This document shows positions 37,226 to 44,091 of a stretch of DNA of 64,000 nucleotides, piece by piece. The DNA is from Pseudomonas pharyngis (GTDB taxonomy: Bacteria; Pseudomonadota; Gammaproteobacteria; Pseudomonadales; Pseudomonadaceae). Location: NCBI RefSeq assembly GCF_021602345.1, contig NZ_BQID01000002.1, positions 679,190-743,189 of the forward strand, given 5' to 3'. Every line of letters starts with the position of its first letter. Within the stretch, counting starts at the first letter, position 1. The translations under genes were made by a program, and so were the position numbers. The notes under the pieces are model-generated. The model searched no databases and was not told the origin of the DNA. It was given only the letters and a program-made list of their open reading frames with translations.

Positions 37226-37704
37226 TACTCGATAGGCTTCAATGACCCGCCGACACCGTGACCAAACGATGGGAGGCGGACTGTATGCAAGGCTTGGTCA
37301 ACTGAGAAACCCGATCAGCTCGCCCGAAGGCGCCCCTGCACACAGCCGCCACAGCAATGTACTCCGAAGACATGAGTGTCCGCGGCGCGAATCATGGCAC
37401 AGATGTGTCGAGTTTTTCAGGTGACCAAACCTAAGTCGCTGATTTTGCAGCGACGCCAAACCATAACCGCCCCACTCCAGCCCCCGAAAGCAGACAAGGC
37501 ATCCACCCTTGTAGGAATCCGCCGAGACTCCCCCACGAAACAATCCCCGCCCAGACAGCCGGCGTTCAGCCCGGTTAACCATCGCTTAACGCCGCGGTCA
37601 AAAACTCTACTGAACCGCACACCCTCAGCCCCTGGCTGACGCCGAGTGCGGCAGGTTTGGCTGGCAATCCGCCAAACTCCATTTCCGTCGCACCGGAGTC
37701 CATC
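37226..37704. other. Intergenic region (479 bp) with a hairpin and repeated GTGACCAAAC motif
   Basis: No convincing gene. A 7-bp stem GTCGCTG/CAGCGAC with a 6-nt loop lies at 37435-37454. GTGACCAAAC occurs at 37257-37266 and again at 37421-37430. These sit upstream of the minus-strand small gene ending its start at 37225 and may form a structured leader. The right end holds the GGAG ribosome-binding site of the DUF2790 gene. Confidence 0.5.
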
Positions 37705-37965
37705 ATGAACATTCGTCCGTTCCTGCTCACCACCGCCCTCGCCTGCACCGCGTTTGCCGGGCTGGCCCAGGCCAATGACACCTCCAAGGCTGTTCCCTAT
37801 GAATACGGCATGCCGCTGCATGTCGCCAAAGTGGTTTCCCTGACCGAGCCGCAGACGCAGGAGTGCAAGGTCATCACCGCCGACATGAAATACCTCGACA
37901 ACACCGGTAAACCGGAAGAAATCAGTTACCGGAAATTATCTGACGCGTGCAGCTTCCAGAACTGA
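37705..37965 (+). CDS. DUF2790 small periplasmic protein
   Basis: 86 residues. Signal peptide MNIRPFLLTTALACTAFAGLAQA, then a short domain with YEYGMPLHVAKVVSLTE, CKVITADMKYLDNTGK and SYRKLSDAC, the DUF2790 pattern with two Cys that may pair in the periplasm. Function unknown; family members are abundant in Pseudomonas. The ATG at 37705 has GGAG eight bases upstream, and an upstream in-frame start would disrupt the signal peptide. Confidence 0.88.
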   Translation: MNIRPFLLTTALACTAFAGLAQANDTSKAVPYEYGMPLHVAKVVSLTEPQTQECKVITADMKYLDNTGKPEEISYRKLSDACSFQN

Positions 37966-38055
37966 CAGAAAGCTCTGCTTTGCGGCATTGCGGTAGGCGA
38001 GCACGGGTCTCGAAGGGTATGCTCGGGGCCCTCCTCACTGCCGCAAGGATTCGCC

Positions 38056-38454
38056 ATGCAGTTGTCGTTTCGCACGTTGTCGACCCTCACCTTCTGTCTG
38101 TGTTTTCTGCTTTCTCTGGCCTGGGGTCTGGCTCCACAAATATTGCTGGCGATCTGGAGCATCGAGTATTCAGAGGCAGCCGGATTCGTCGCACGGCGCA
38201 GCGCGGTGCTGTTTGCAGCGTTGGGACTGATGTTTTATCTGGTGCGCAACGCGCCGGTGTCGATCGCGCGCAATGCGCTGAGCAACGGCTTTATCGTCGG
38301 CTGTTTTGGCCTGGCGGTGCTGGGGTTTGCTGAATGGCTCAACGGCCACGCCGGCCCCGGGATTCTGCTTGCGGTGCTGGTCGAGTTCGCGCTGGGCCTT
38401 GGCTTCTTGCAGGCCCGGCGCGTGACGGTCGAACTGGGTGAAACAGTCGGTTAG
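38056..38454 (+). CDS. Small integral membrane protein of unknown function
   Basis: 132 residues with about four hydrophobic helices (TLTFCLCFLLSLAWGLAPQIL, SAVLFAALGLMFYLV, FIVGCFGLAVLGFAEWL, ILLAVLVEFALGLGF). AAGGA precedes the ATG. No conserved motif that I can name. Its stop overlaps, tail to tail, the stop of the DUF1652 gene on the other strand by four bases. Confidence 0.8.
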   Translation: MQLSFRTLSTLTFCLCFLLSLAWGLAPQILLAIWSIEYSEAAGFVARRSAVLFAALGLMFYLVRNAPVSIARNALSNGFIVGCFGLAVLGFAEWLNGHAGPGILLAVLVEFALGLGFLQARRVTVELGETVG

Positions 38455-38720
38455 ACGACTCGGGATCGCGGCACTGAATGATGGGTTGCCGTTTGTTGCG
38501 CAAGATCCGAGCGCAACCCGGCGATCAGGCCGTTGATTTCGCGACAGCTGTTCAAATGACTGGCATCGATGCCACTCACCTGCAGCTCAACCTGATCGGT
38601 CTGGTGATCGCCATACACCTTGACGGTCATCGACAGATCCGGGGACAGCGTGCACTGGCAGCGTTTCGGTAGAAAGCTGCTTTCAATGATGTTGCGGAGT
38701 TCCAAGGCAGACAGAAACAT
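38451..38720 (-). CDS. DUF1652 small protein
   Basis: 89 residues from the ATG at 38720 (AGGAG about nine bases upstream). The opening LSALELRNIIESSFLPKRC and the later VELQVSGIDASHLNSCREI are typical of DUF1652, a small Pseudomonas family of unknown function. No signal peptide. A possible small gene lies 40 bp upstream in the same direction. An alternative TTG start 36 bases further upstream lacks support. Confidence 0.88.
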   Translation of the reverse strand: MFLSALELRNIIESSFLPKRCQCTLSPDLSMTVKVYGDHQTDQVELQVSGIDASHLNSCREINGLIAGLRSDLAQQTATHHSVPRSRVV

Positions 38721-38760
38721 GGCGAAACCTCTCCTTACTGTGAGACTGCCAATCAAGTAT

Positions 38761-38910
38761 TCACGTCGACCGTTGCCACGGTTCCCACGGGTGTGTCCCC
38801 GCTGAATCCTTGGGTTGTGACAAGCGGCTGTACTGCGAAATGCCCATTGGAGTGTAGGCGCCCGAACTCGGTGCGCTGCACCAAATCAACGCATAAAACG
38901 TGCCTTTCAT
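38761..38910 (-). CDS. Candidate small ORF (49 residues) with near-perfect Shine-Dalgarno
   Basis: On the minus strand, AAGGAGGTGAT, a full-length anti-16S match, lies about 10-13 bases before the ATG at 38910. The frame encodes 49 residues starting [19 protein letters not shown], with a Trp-rich end ([10 protein letters not shown]). It ends 40 bp before the DUF1652 start and could share its transcript. I do not recognise a family. The ribosome-binding site is the main evidence; coding status is unproven. Confidence 0.5.
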   Translation of the reverse strand: MKGTFYALIWCSAPSSGAYTPMGISQYSRLSQPKDSAGTHPWEPWQRST

Positions 38911-39091
38911 CAGGTTGCAATCACCTCCTTGCAAATCAATGACTTGGCCAAAGTGCAGGCAACTAGCCAGTTGCAAAATGCAAGATTCACTCGTGCAGGC
39001 ACTGCAATTTGCAAGCGGCTGGCGGTTTGCATTCATCGCCTGCGACAGTGAGAATGCCCGTCAACCAACGTACACCCGGCAGGAGGCTTCA

Positions 39092-39577
39092 ATGGGAAAT
39101 TTCACCGTCCGCGCGACGGCCGGCCTGATGCTCGCCAGCCTGTCCACCCTCACCCACGCCGCCAAACTTGAGGACACCGCGCCTTATCCTAAGGCCGAAG
39201 CGGGCTTCACGCGCCAGGTCATCCACCTGCCGCAACAGGCCCAGGAAGAAAACTTCAAAGTCGAAATCCTTGCCGGCAAGACCCTCGAAGTCGACTGCAA
39301 CCGCCAGCGCCTGGGCGGCACCCTCGAAGAGAAAAACCTCGAAGGCTGGGGCTATCCGTTCTATCGCCTGGAAAAAGTCAGCGGCCCGATGAGCACGCTG
39401 ATGGCCTGCCCACCCGGCACCCAGAAAAAACGCGCGTTCGTGCCGGTGATCGGCGATGGCTTTACCGTGCGCTATAACAGCAAGCTGCCGATCGTGGTTT
39501 ACGCACCGCAGGACGTTGAAGTGCGTTTCCGTATCTGGTCGGCTGCGGACAAGGTTGGCGTGGCAATACCCGAATAA
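39092..39577 (+). CDS. eco: Ecotin, periplasmic serine protease inhibitor
   Basis: 161 residues from the ATG at 39092 (AGGAGG upstream). Signal peptide ending THAAKLED, then the ecotin fold: [28 protein letters not shown], the reactive loop STLMACPPG and the C-terminal [22 protein letters not shown]. By alignment with E. coli ecotin (STMMACP) the P1 residue is Leu and P1' is Met. The two Cys should bridge the loop. It inhibits trypsin-like, chymotrypsin-like and elastase-like proteases in the periplasm. An in-frame upstream start at 38900 would add 64 residues ahead of the signal peptide and is rejected. Confidence 0.94.
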   Translation: MGNFTVRATAGLMLASLSTLTHAAKLEDTAPYPKAEAGFTRQVIHLPQQAQEENFKVEILAGKTLEVDCNRQRLGGTLEEKNLEGWGYPFYRLEKVSGPMSTLMACPPGTQKKRAFVPVIGDGFTVRYNSKLPIVVYAPQDVEVRFRIWSAADKVGVAIPE

Positions 39578-39597
39578 TCTGCAAAGGAGCCGCAGCC

Positions 39598-39903
39598 TTG
39601 ATTACCTGCCACGTCAGATACGTGATTGACCCCTATCAGTTGGACGCATTCGAGGCCTACGCCAAGACCTGGCTCGGCATCGTCGAACGGCTGGGAGGAA
39701 CGCATCATGGTTACTTCCTGCCCTCGGAAGGCGCGAGCAATATCGCGTATTGCCTGTTCAGTTTCCCGTCGCTGGCAGATTACGAAAGTTATCGCCACAT
39801 CGCTCTGACCGACCCGGAAAGCACGGCGCTGGTGGCCGATCTGGTCGAAAAGAAGTTCATCATCAGCTACGAGCGCAGCTTTCTGCGCCCGTTGTTGCCC
39901 TGA
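39598..39903 (+). CDS. NIPSNAP-family small protein
   Basis: 101 residues with the dimeric alpha/beta-barrel (ferredoxin-like) pattern: CHVRYVIDPYQLDAFEAYAKTW at the start, then GYFLPSEGASNIAYCLFSFPSLADYESYR. NIPSNAP members act in varied small-molecule metabolism; no specific role can be named. TTG start at 39598 with AGGAG about nine bases upstream. It lies 20 bp after ecotin, so the two may be cotranscribed, and converges on ilvA. Confidence 0.86.
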   Translation: MITCHVRYVIDPYQLDAFEAYAKTWLGIVERLGGTHHGYFLPSEGASNIAYCLFSFPSLADYESYRHIALTDPESTALVADLVEKKFIISYERSFLRPLLP

Positions 39904-39909
39904 GTCCTT

Positions 39910-40923
39910 TCACGCTGAAACACCGCACGCCGCCGCTCGCTCCGCGACATGACGCAGGCTGTCGAAGTTTATATTGGCGCCAGAATCGATGGCGATGAAC
40001 GTCTGACTCCGTGCGCCGGTTTGCGCCACGTACTGTTTGATGCCCGCGACCGCCAAAGCACCGGAAGGCTCGGTGATCGAGCGGGTATCGTCGTAGATAT
40101 TCTTGATCGCCGCGCAGAGTTCGTCGTTGCTGACGGTGATGACCTCATCCACGCAGAAGCGGCAAACCTCGAACCCGTAGGCGCCGATCTGCGCCACCGC
40201 CACGCCATCGGCGAATGTACCCACGTTGGGCAGCACCACTCGCTCATCCGCTAGCATGGCAGCCTTCAGGCAGGCCGAGTGCTCCGACTCGACGCCGATG
40301 ATCCGTACTTCAGGTCGCAGGTATTTCACATACGCCGCGATGCCCGCGATCAACCCGCCACCGCCCACCGGGACGAAGATCGCATCCAGTGCGCCCTGAT
40401 GCTCGCGCAGGATTTCCATCGCAACCGTGCCCTGGCCAGCGATCACATCTGGATCGTCGAAAGGCGAAACGAACGTTCGCCCAGTCTGCTCAGCCAGTTG
40501 CAGCGCGTGAGCCAGGGCAAACGGAAAGCTTTCGCCATGCAATAGCGCCTCGGCCCCACGACTGCTGACGCCCAGCACTTTCAGCTCCGGGGTGGTTGCC
40601 GGCATGACAATGCTCGCGGCAATGCCCAGTTCCCGCGCCGCCAGCGCTACGCCTTGCGCATGATTGCCCGCCGAAGCCGTGATCACCCCGCGCGCCTTCT
40701 GCTCATCACTCAATTGCACCAGTTTGTTGTAGGCACCACGGATCTTGAAGGAGAACGTCGGTTGCAGGTCTTCGCGCTTAAGCAGGATCCGGTTGCCCAG
40801 CGCTTCAGACAGCGCCGACGCCGGTTGCAGCGGCGTGCGCACCGCCAGTTCGTACACCGGCGCGGCGAGGATCTTTTTCACGTACTGCTCAAGCAGGGCT
40901 TGCTGGGCGGGGCTGTAGCGCAT
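39910..40923 (-). CDS. ilvA: Threonine dehydratase without ACT regulatory domains
   Basis: 337 residues, only the PLP-dependent catalytic domain. PLP-lysine motif SFKIRGAYNKL, ITASAGNHAQGVA, and the glycine-rich phosphate loop VPVGGGGLIAGIA. It deaminates threonine to 2-oxobutyrate, the first step to isoleucine. The biosynthetic enzyme usually has C-terminal ACT domains for isoleucine feedback, which are missing here; catabolic TdcB is of this short type. AGGAG precedes the ATG. A leader peptide and attenuator at 40968-41075 suggest isoleucine control of transcription, arguing for a biosynthetic role. The specific symbol among several Pseudomonas paralogues is uncertain. Confidence 0.9.
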   Translation of the reverse strand: MRYSPAQQALLEQYVKKILAAPVYELAVRTPLQPASALSEALGNRILLKREDLQPTFSFKIRGAYNKLVQLSDEQKARGVITASAGNHAQGVALAARELGIAASIVMPATTPELKVLGVSSRGAEALLHGESFPFALAHALQLAEQTGRTFVSPFDDPDVIAGQGTVAMEILREHQGALDAIFVPVGGGGLIAGIAAYVKYLRPEVRIIGVESEHSACLKAAMLADERVVLPNVGTFADGVAVAQIGAYGFEVCRFCVDEVITVSNDELCAAIKNIYDDTRSITEPSGALAVAGIKQYVAQTGARSQTFIAIDSGANINFDSLRHVAERAAACGVSA

Positions 40924-40967
40924 GGTCGTCTCCTGACGTTTGATTCGTAACCCCGGAGACAGAAAGT

Positions 40968-40991
40968 AAAAACCCGCCTCTAGGGCGGGTT
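40968..40991 (-). terminator. Attenuator terminator in the ilvA leader
   Basis: On the minus strand AACCCGCC and GGCGGGTT form a perfect 8-bp stem with a 5-nt loop, running directly into five T. It lies 45 bp before the ilvA start and 18 bp after the leader-peptide stop. Its 5' arm can instead pair with 41014-41019. Confidence 0.85.
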
Positions 40992-41009
40992 GGGTGCTGC
41001 AGTCGTGAG

Positions 41010-41075
41010 CTAGCCCGCCAAATGAGGAATGGCGGTAATAATGCTTGGCTGGCAGCGCAATACGGTGGAAGTCAT
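41010..41075 (-). CDS. ilvA leader peptide (21 residues, Ile-rich)
   Basis: The frame ATG(41075)...TAG(41010) encodes 21 residues beginning MTSTVLRC and containing IITAI (codons 12-16, three ATT codons) plus Thr, Val and Leu codons. The Ile codons lie at 41037-41042 and 41028-41030, on the 5' arm of a 6-bp hairpin CCGCCA/TGGCGG (41030-41035 with 41015-41020). A ribosome stalled at Ile would open that hairpin and let 41014-41019 pair with the terminator's 5' arm at 40984-40989. This is the standard layout of ribosome-mediated attenuation in ilv operons. The peptide itself probably has no other role. Confidence 0.78.
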   Translation of the reverse strand: MTSTVLRCQPSIITAIPHLAG

Positions 41076-41083
41076 GGCCCCGA

Positions 41084-41112
41084 AATTAGCCCGGGTGCTG
41101 CGGGCAAGTCAA
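41084..41112 (-). promoter_or_regulatory. Sigma70-type promoter of the ilvA leader
   Basis: On the minus strand TTGACT (41112-41107) and CTAATT (41089-41084) are separated by exactly 17 bp. The start of transcription should fall near 41077-41078, only two or three bases before the leader ATG at 41075, so the leader mRNA may be almost leaderless. Confidence 0.65.
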
Positions 41113-41177
41113 TGGCGAATTTTACGCCGGGTCTGTAGGCTGGCCTCTCGCTCATCTGCCCAAGGAAGGAATACCTG

Positions 41178-41513
41178 ATGTCCATCGCCCTGCCCCTCAC
41201 CGCTTTGATCGCCTTTGGCGGCTATACCGTTTCCGTGATGCTTCAGGCCGAACAGTCGCTGATCGACTTCGGCATCAGCCTGATGTCGCGGCCCGACACC
41301 GCGCAGGTGGTGATCGATCTCTATCTGCTGGCAACCTTGGCGGGCGTCTGGATGTACAAGGATGCGCGCAAGCGCGGGCAGTCGGGCTGGTCGGTGGTGC
41401 CGTATCTGTTGCTGACGGCGGTGTTTATTTCAGTCGGGCCGTTGTTGTACCTGATGGTACGGGGCCTGCAGGATCGCAAACGTCCGGCCGCCGTCATTTC
41501 GCCAGACGCCTGA
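41178..41513 (+). CDS. Small membrane protein, DUF2834-like
   Basis: 111 residues with three hydrophobic helices (LTALIAFGGYTVSVML, VVIDLYLLATLAGVWMY, VVPYLLLTAVFISVGPLLYLMV) and a conserved-looking MYKDARKRGQS loop, resembling DUF2834. AAGGAAGGA precedes the ATG. It is divergent from the ilvA leader, so the gap 41076-41177 serves both. Its 3' end overlaps the CorA-like gene by 20 bp, tail to tail. Function unknown. Confidence 0.75.
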   Translation: MSIALPLTALIAFGGYTVSVMLQAEQSLIDFGISLMSRPDTAQVVIDLYLLATLAGVWMYKDARKRGQSGWSVVPYLLLTAVFISVGPLLYLMVRGLQDRKRPAAVISPDA

Positions 41514-42417
41514 GCCCGAACAGCATCCCACCCGCTCCCACAAGCATCGCCGCGAGAAATAACGGGTACGACACCCACCACGGCGTGCCGGCGGTCATCA
41601 TGCTGAATTCCGACATGCCTCCAATGCTCGCGATCAGGTTGAGCGGCAGGAATACCACGTTGATCAGCGTCAGTTTGCGCAGCAGATTGTTCATGCTGTT
41701 GTTCATCAGGTTGCCCCGGGCGTCGATCAGCCCGGAGAACACCGTCGAATAGATTTCCGCCTGCTTGTAGCACTGGTTGTTTTCGATGATCAGGTCGTCG
41801 ATCAGGCCGATGGCTTCGCTGCCGAAGTGCTGCTTTTCCGCGTGATTGCGCAGCCGCGTGAGCACCGCGCCGTTGCTGTGCAAGGCATTGATGTAATAGA
41901 TCAGGCTTTCGCTGAGGTTGAACATCTGCACCAGATGCTGGTTCTGCATCGAGGCGTTGAATTTCTGCTGCAATTCCCGGGCGACCAGTTTGATCACCTT
42001 CAGATGCCCGAGGTAGTGATGGATGTTGTTGAACAGCAAATCCAGCAACACATCCAGCGGCGTGTTCAATGGCTGGCGGGTGCCGACACCGTGCAGCGGC
42101 GTGTCGTCGGTTGCGATGACCAACAACTGGCCCGGCGAGAACAGCAAACCGCAGGACGACACCTCGAATGCCAGGCTGCCGCCTCCGGAATAGTTCTCGG
42201 GGCGTTTCCAGATCAGGAACAAGTGATCGGGGTGAAACTCGATCCGTGACACCTCGTCCGGGTCGAGCGCCGAGGCCAGCGCGTGTTCATCGAGTTTGAA
42301 GTGACTGTGGAGCAAGTCGCGCTCGGCGGCGTCCGGGTCGCTGAACAGCATCACCTCGGCGTCCAGCCGCTCGACCCGCTGCAAGGCGCCGTGATTGAGT
42401 ACAAAGCTGTTGATCAT
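41494..42417 (-). CDS. CorA-family (ZntB/CorA-like) divalent metal transporter with altered GMN motif
   Basis: 307 residues. A soluble N-terminal domain (about 1-245, with long helices DLLFNNIHHYLGHLKVIKLV and YKQAEIYSTVFSGLIDARGNLM) is followed by two C-terminal membrane helices (LTLINVVFLPLNLIASI and YPLFLAAMLVGAGGMLFGL), the CorA layout of a pentameric inner-membrane channel. The selectivity motif GMN reads GGMSEFS here, so Asn is replaced by Ser. Substrate (Mg, Zn, Ni or other) is therefore unclear. It ends eight bases after the RLAN ligase gene in the same direction and may form an operon with it. Confidence 0.85.
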   Translation of the reverse strand: MINSFVLNHGALQRVERLDAEVMLFSDPDAAERDLLHSHFKLDEHALASALDPDEVSRIEFHPDHLFLIWKRPENYSGGGSLAFEVSSCGLLFSPGQLLVIATDDTPLHGVGTRQPLNTPLDVLLDLLFNNIHHYLGHLKVIKLVARELQQKFNASMQNQHLVQMFNLSESLIYYINALHSNGAVLTRLRNHAEKQHFGSEAIGLIDDLIIENNQCYKQAEIYSTVFSGLIDARGNLMNNSMNNLLRKLTLINVVFLPLNLIASIGGMSEFSMMTAGTPWWVSYPLFLAAMLVGAGGMLFGLRRLAK

Positions 42418-42424
42418 CGGCCGG

Positions 42425-43999
42425 TCACCAGGCCTGGCCGCGGCGTTTGAGTTCGAGACGCCGCACGAACTCTTCCAGTACCAGCGAATACAGATCGTCT
42501 TGCAGGTAGGCGTCTTCGATGCCGGCGTCGAGGTTCGGGTTGTCGTTGACCTCGATCACCACCACTTTGTCGCCGGCCTGTTTCAGATCGACGCCATACA
42601 AGCCGTCGCCGATCAGGTTGGCGGTCTTCACCGCCAGTTCCACCACCGCGCGCGGCGCTTCGTGGATCGCCAGCGTGCGGCATTCGCCGTTGACGTCCTG
42701 ACCCTTGGCCTTGTGGTTGTAGATCTGCCAATGGCCCTTGGACATGAAGTACTGGCAGGCAAAAATCGGTTTGCGGTTGAGCACGCCGATGCGCCAGTCG
42801 TACTCGGTGTAGAAGAATTCCTGGGCCAATAACAGCACCGAATGTTCGAATAGCTCGGCGGTGGCTTCCAGCAGGGCCTCTTGGCTCTCGACCTTGATCA
42901 CGCCACGGGAGAAACAGCCATCCGGGATCTTCAGCACCAACGGAAAACCGAGGCGTTCGCCGACCCGTTCGAAGTCTTCGGGTCGCTCCTTGTAGAGAAT
43001 TTCCGTGGCGGGCATGCCCAGTTGATGGCTGTTGAGCAAGTCGGTTAGGTAGACCTTGTTGGTGCAGCGCAGGATCGACGTCGGGTCGTCCATCACCACC
43101 AGCCCTTCACTTTCGGCTTTCTTGGCGAAGCGATAAGTGTGGTTGTCGACGCTGGTGGTCTCGCGGATCAGCAGGCCGTCGTACTCGGCCAGCCTTGCGT
43201 AGTCCTTGCGTTCGATCAGCTCGACATCGATGCCCATGCTTTTGCCGACCCGCACGAAGTTTTCCAGTGCGCGGGCGTTGGATGGCGGCAAGGCTTCCTG
43301 CGGATCATGCAGGATCGCCAGGTCATATCGCGCCACTTGCGGCGAACGCGGTACACGCCAGATCTTGCGACTGAAGCCGTCCAGCGCATTGGCGAACTGA
43401 TCTTCCTGATCGTCGCGCAACTTGTGCAAGGCGCCAGACTTTATACCTTCGATGTGCCAGCCGTTAGTTCGACGAAACTCAACTAACAGAATCGGACACG
43501 GGAATACTTCAAACAATTGCCGGGCCAGATCCTGCAACGGCTCTATATGCGTTCTGCCGAAATAAAGTGTCAGCGTAAAACCTTCAGTGTCGCTGTAGAG
43601 ATGATGGCTGAGGGCTTTTTCCAGGGTTTTATCCAGGTCATCCAGCGCCAGACCGTAAAGGGATTTTCGGGTCAGTTCGCTGATGGTGCGTACCGACGGA
43701 ATCACCTTGTGCCCTCGAGCCTCCGCCAGCAGAGAGCAATAGTAGCCGTGGCCCAGGTACTTGTAGCTGCGGCACAGATTGATCACCTGCACCCGTTTTC
43801 CCGGCTCGCTGTCGGGCGGTTGTTCGAGATATTCCTGGGCCGTCAGGATGTCTTCGCTGGGAAAGTACGAGGCCCAGTCTTCCTTGCGTTCGACGATGAT
43901 CAACACTTGACTGGACGTTCTGATCTGCGGTTTTAAATAAGTTGCCGGTGGCAAACTTTGACTGGATACTTCGCGCCAATGACCCTGTACCGCTGACAT
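42425..43999 (-). CDS. RimK-like ATP-grasp ligase with RLAN N-terminal domain
   Basis: 524 residues from the ATG at 43999. Residues about 25-210 form an RLAN-type N-terminal domain (VLIIVERKEDWASYFPSEDILTAQEYL, INLCRSYKYLGHGYYCSLLAEARGH). The rest is an ATP-grasp amidoligase: LNSHQLGMPATEIL, FPLVLKIPDGCFSRGVIKV, LAQEFFYTEYDWRIGVL and VVIEVNDNPNLDAG with metal-binding Glu/Asn/Asn. Such enzymes add an amino acid to a peptide or small molecule; the target is unknown. It is divergent from a GNAT-C39 fusion, a pairing described for RLAN proteins in analyses of amidoligases. Confidence 0.9.
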   Translation of the reverse strand: MSAVQGHWREVSSQSLPPATYLKPQIRTSSQVLIIVERKEDWASYFPSEDILTAQEYLEQPPDSEPGKRVQVINLCRSYKYLGHGYYCSLLAEARGHKVIPSVRTISELTRKSLYGLALDDLDKTLEKALSHHLYSDTEGFTLTLYFGRTHIEPLQDLARQLFEVFPCPILLVEFRRTNGWHIEGIKSGALHKLRDDQEDQFANALDGFSRKIWRVPRSPQVARYDLAILHDPQEALPPSNARALENFVRVGKSMGIDVELIERKDYARLAEYDGLLIRETTSVDNHTYRFAKKAESEGLVVMDDPTSILRCTNKVYLTDLLNSHQLGMPATEILYKERPEDFERVGERLGFPLVLKIPDGCFSRGVIKVESQEALLEATAELFEHSVLLLAQEFFYTEYDWRIGVLNRKPIFACQYFMSKGHWQIYNHKAKGQDVNGECRTLAIHEAPRAVVELAVKTANLIGDGLYGVDLKQAGDKVVVIEVNDNPNLDAGIEDAYLQDDLYSLVLEEFVRRLELKRRGQAW

Positions 44000-44091
44000 A
44001 GAAATTGATCCGTTGGAGAACAAGACCTTTTCTATTAAGCACGAAGTTTTTCGAAAGTCCCGTTTCGTTACGCAACTTTTACGGTGGTCAT

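Noticed and set aside
38900-39091. N-terminal extension of ecotin
   Set aside because: The extension would put 64 residues before a proper signal peptide. AGGAGG directly precedes the ATG at 39092.
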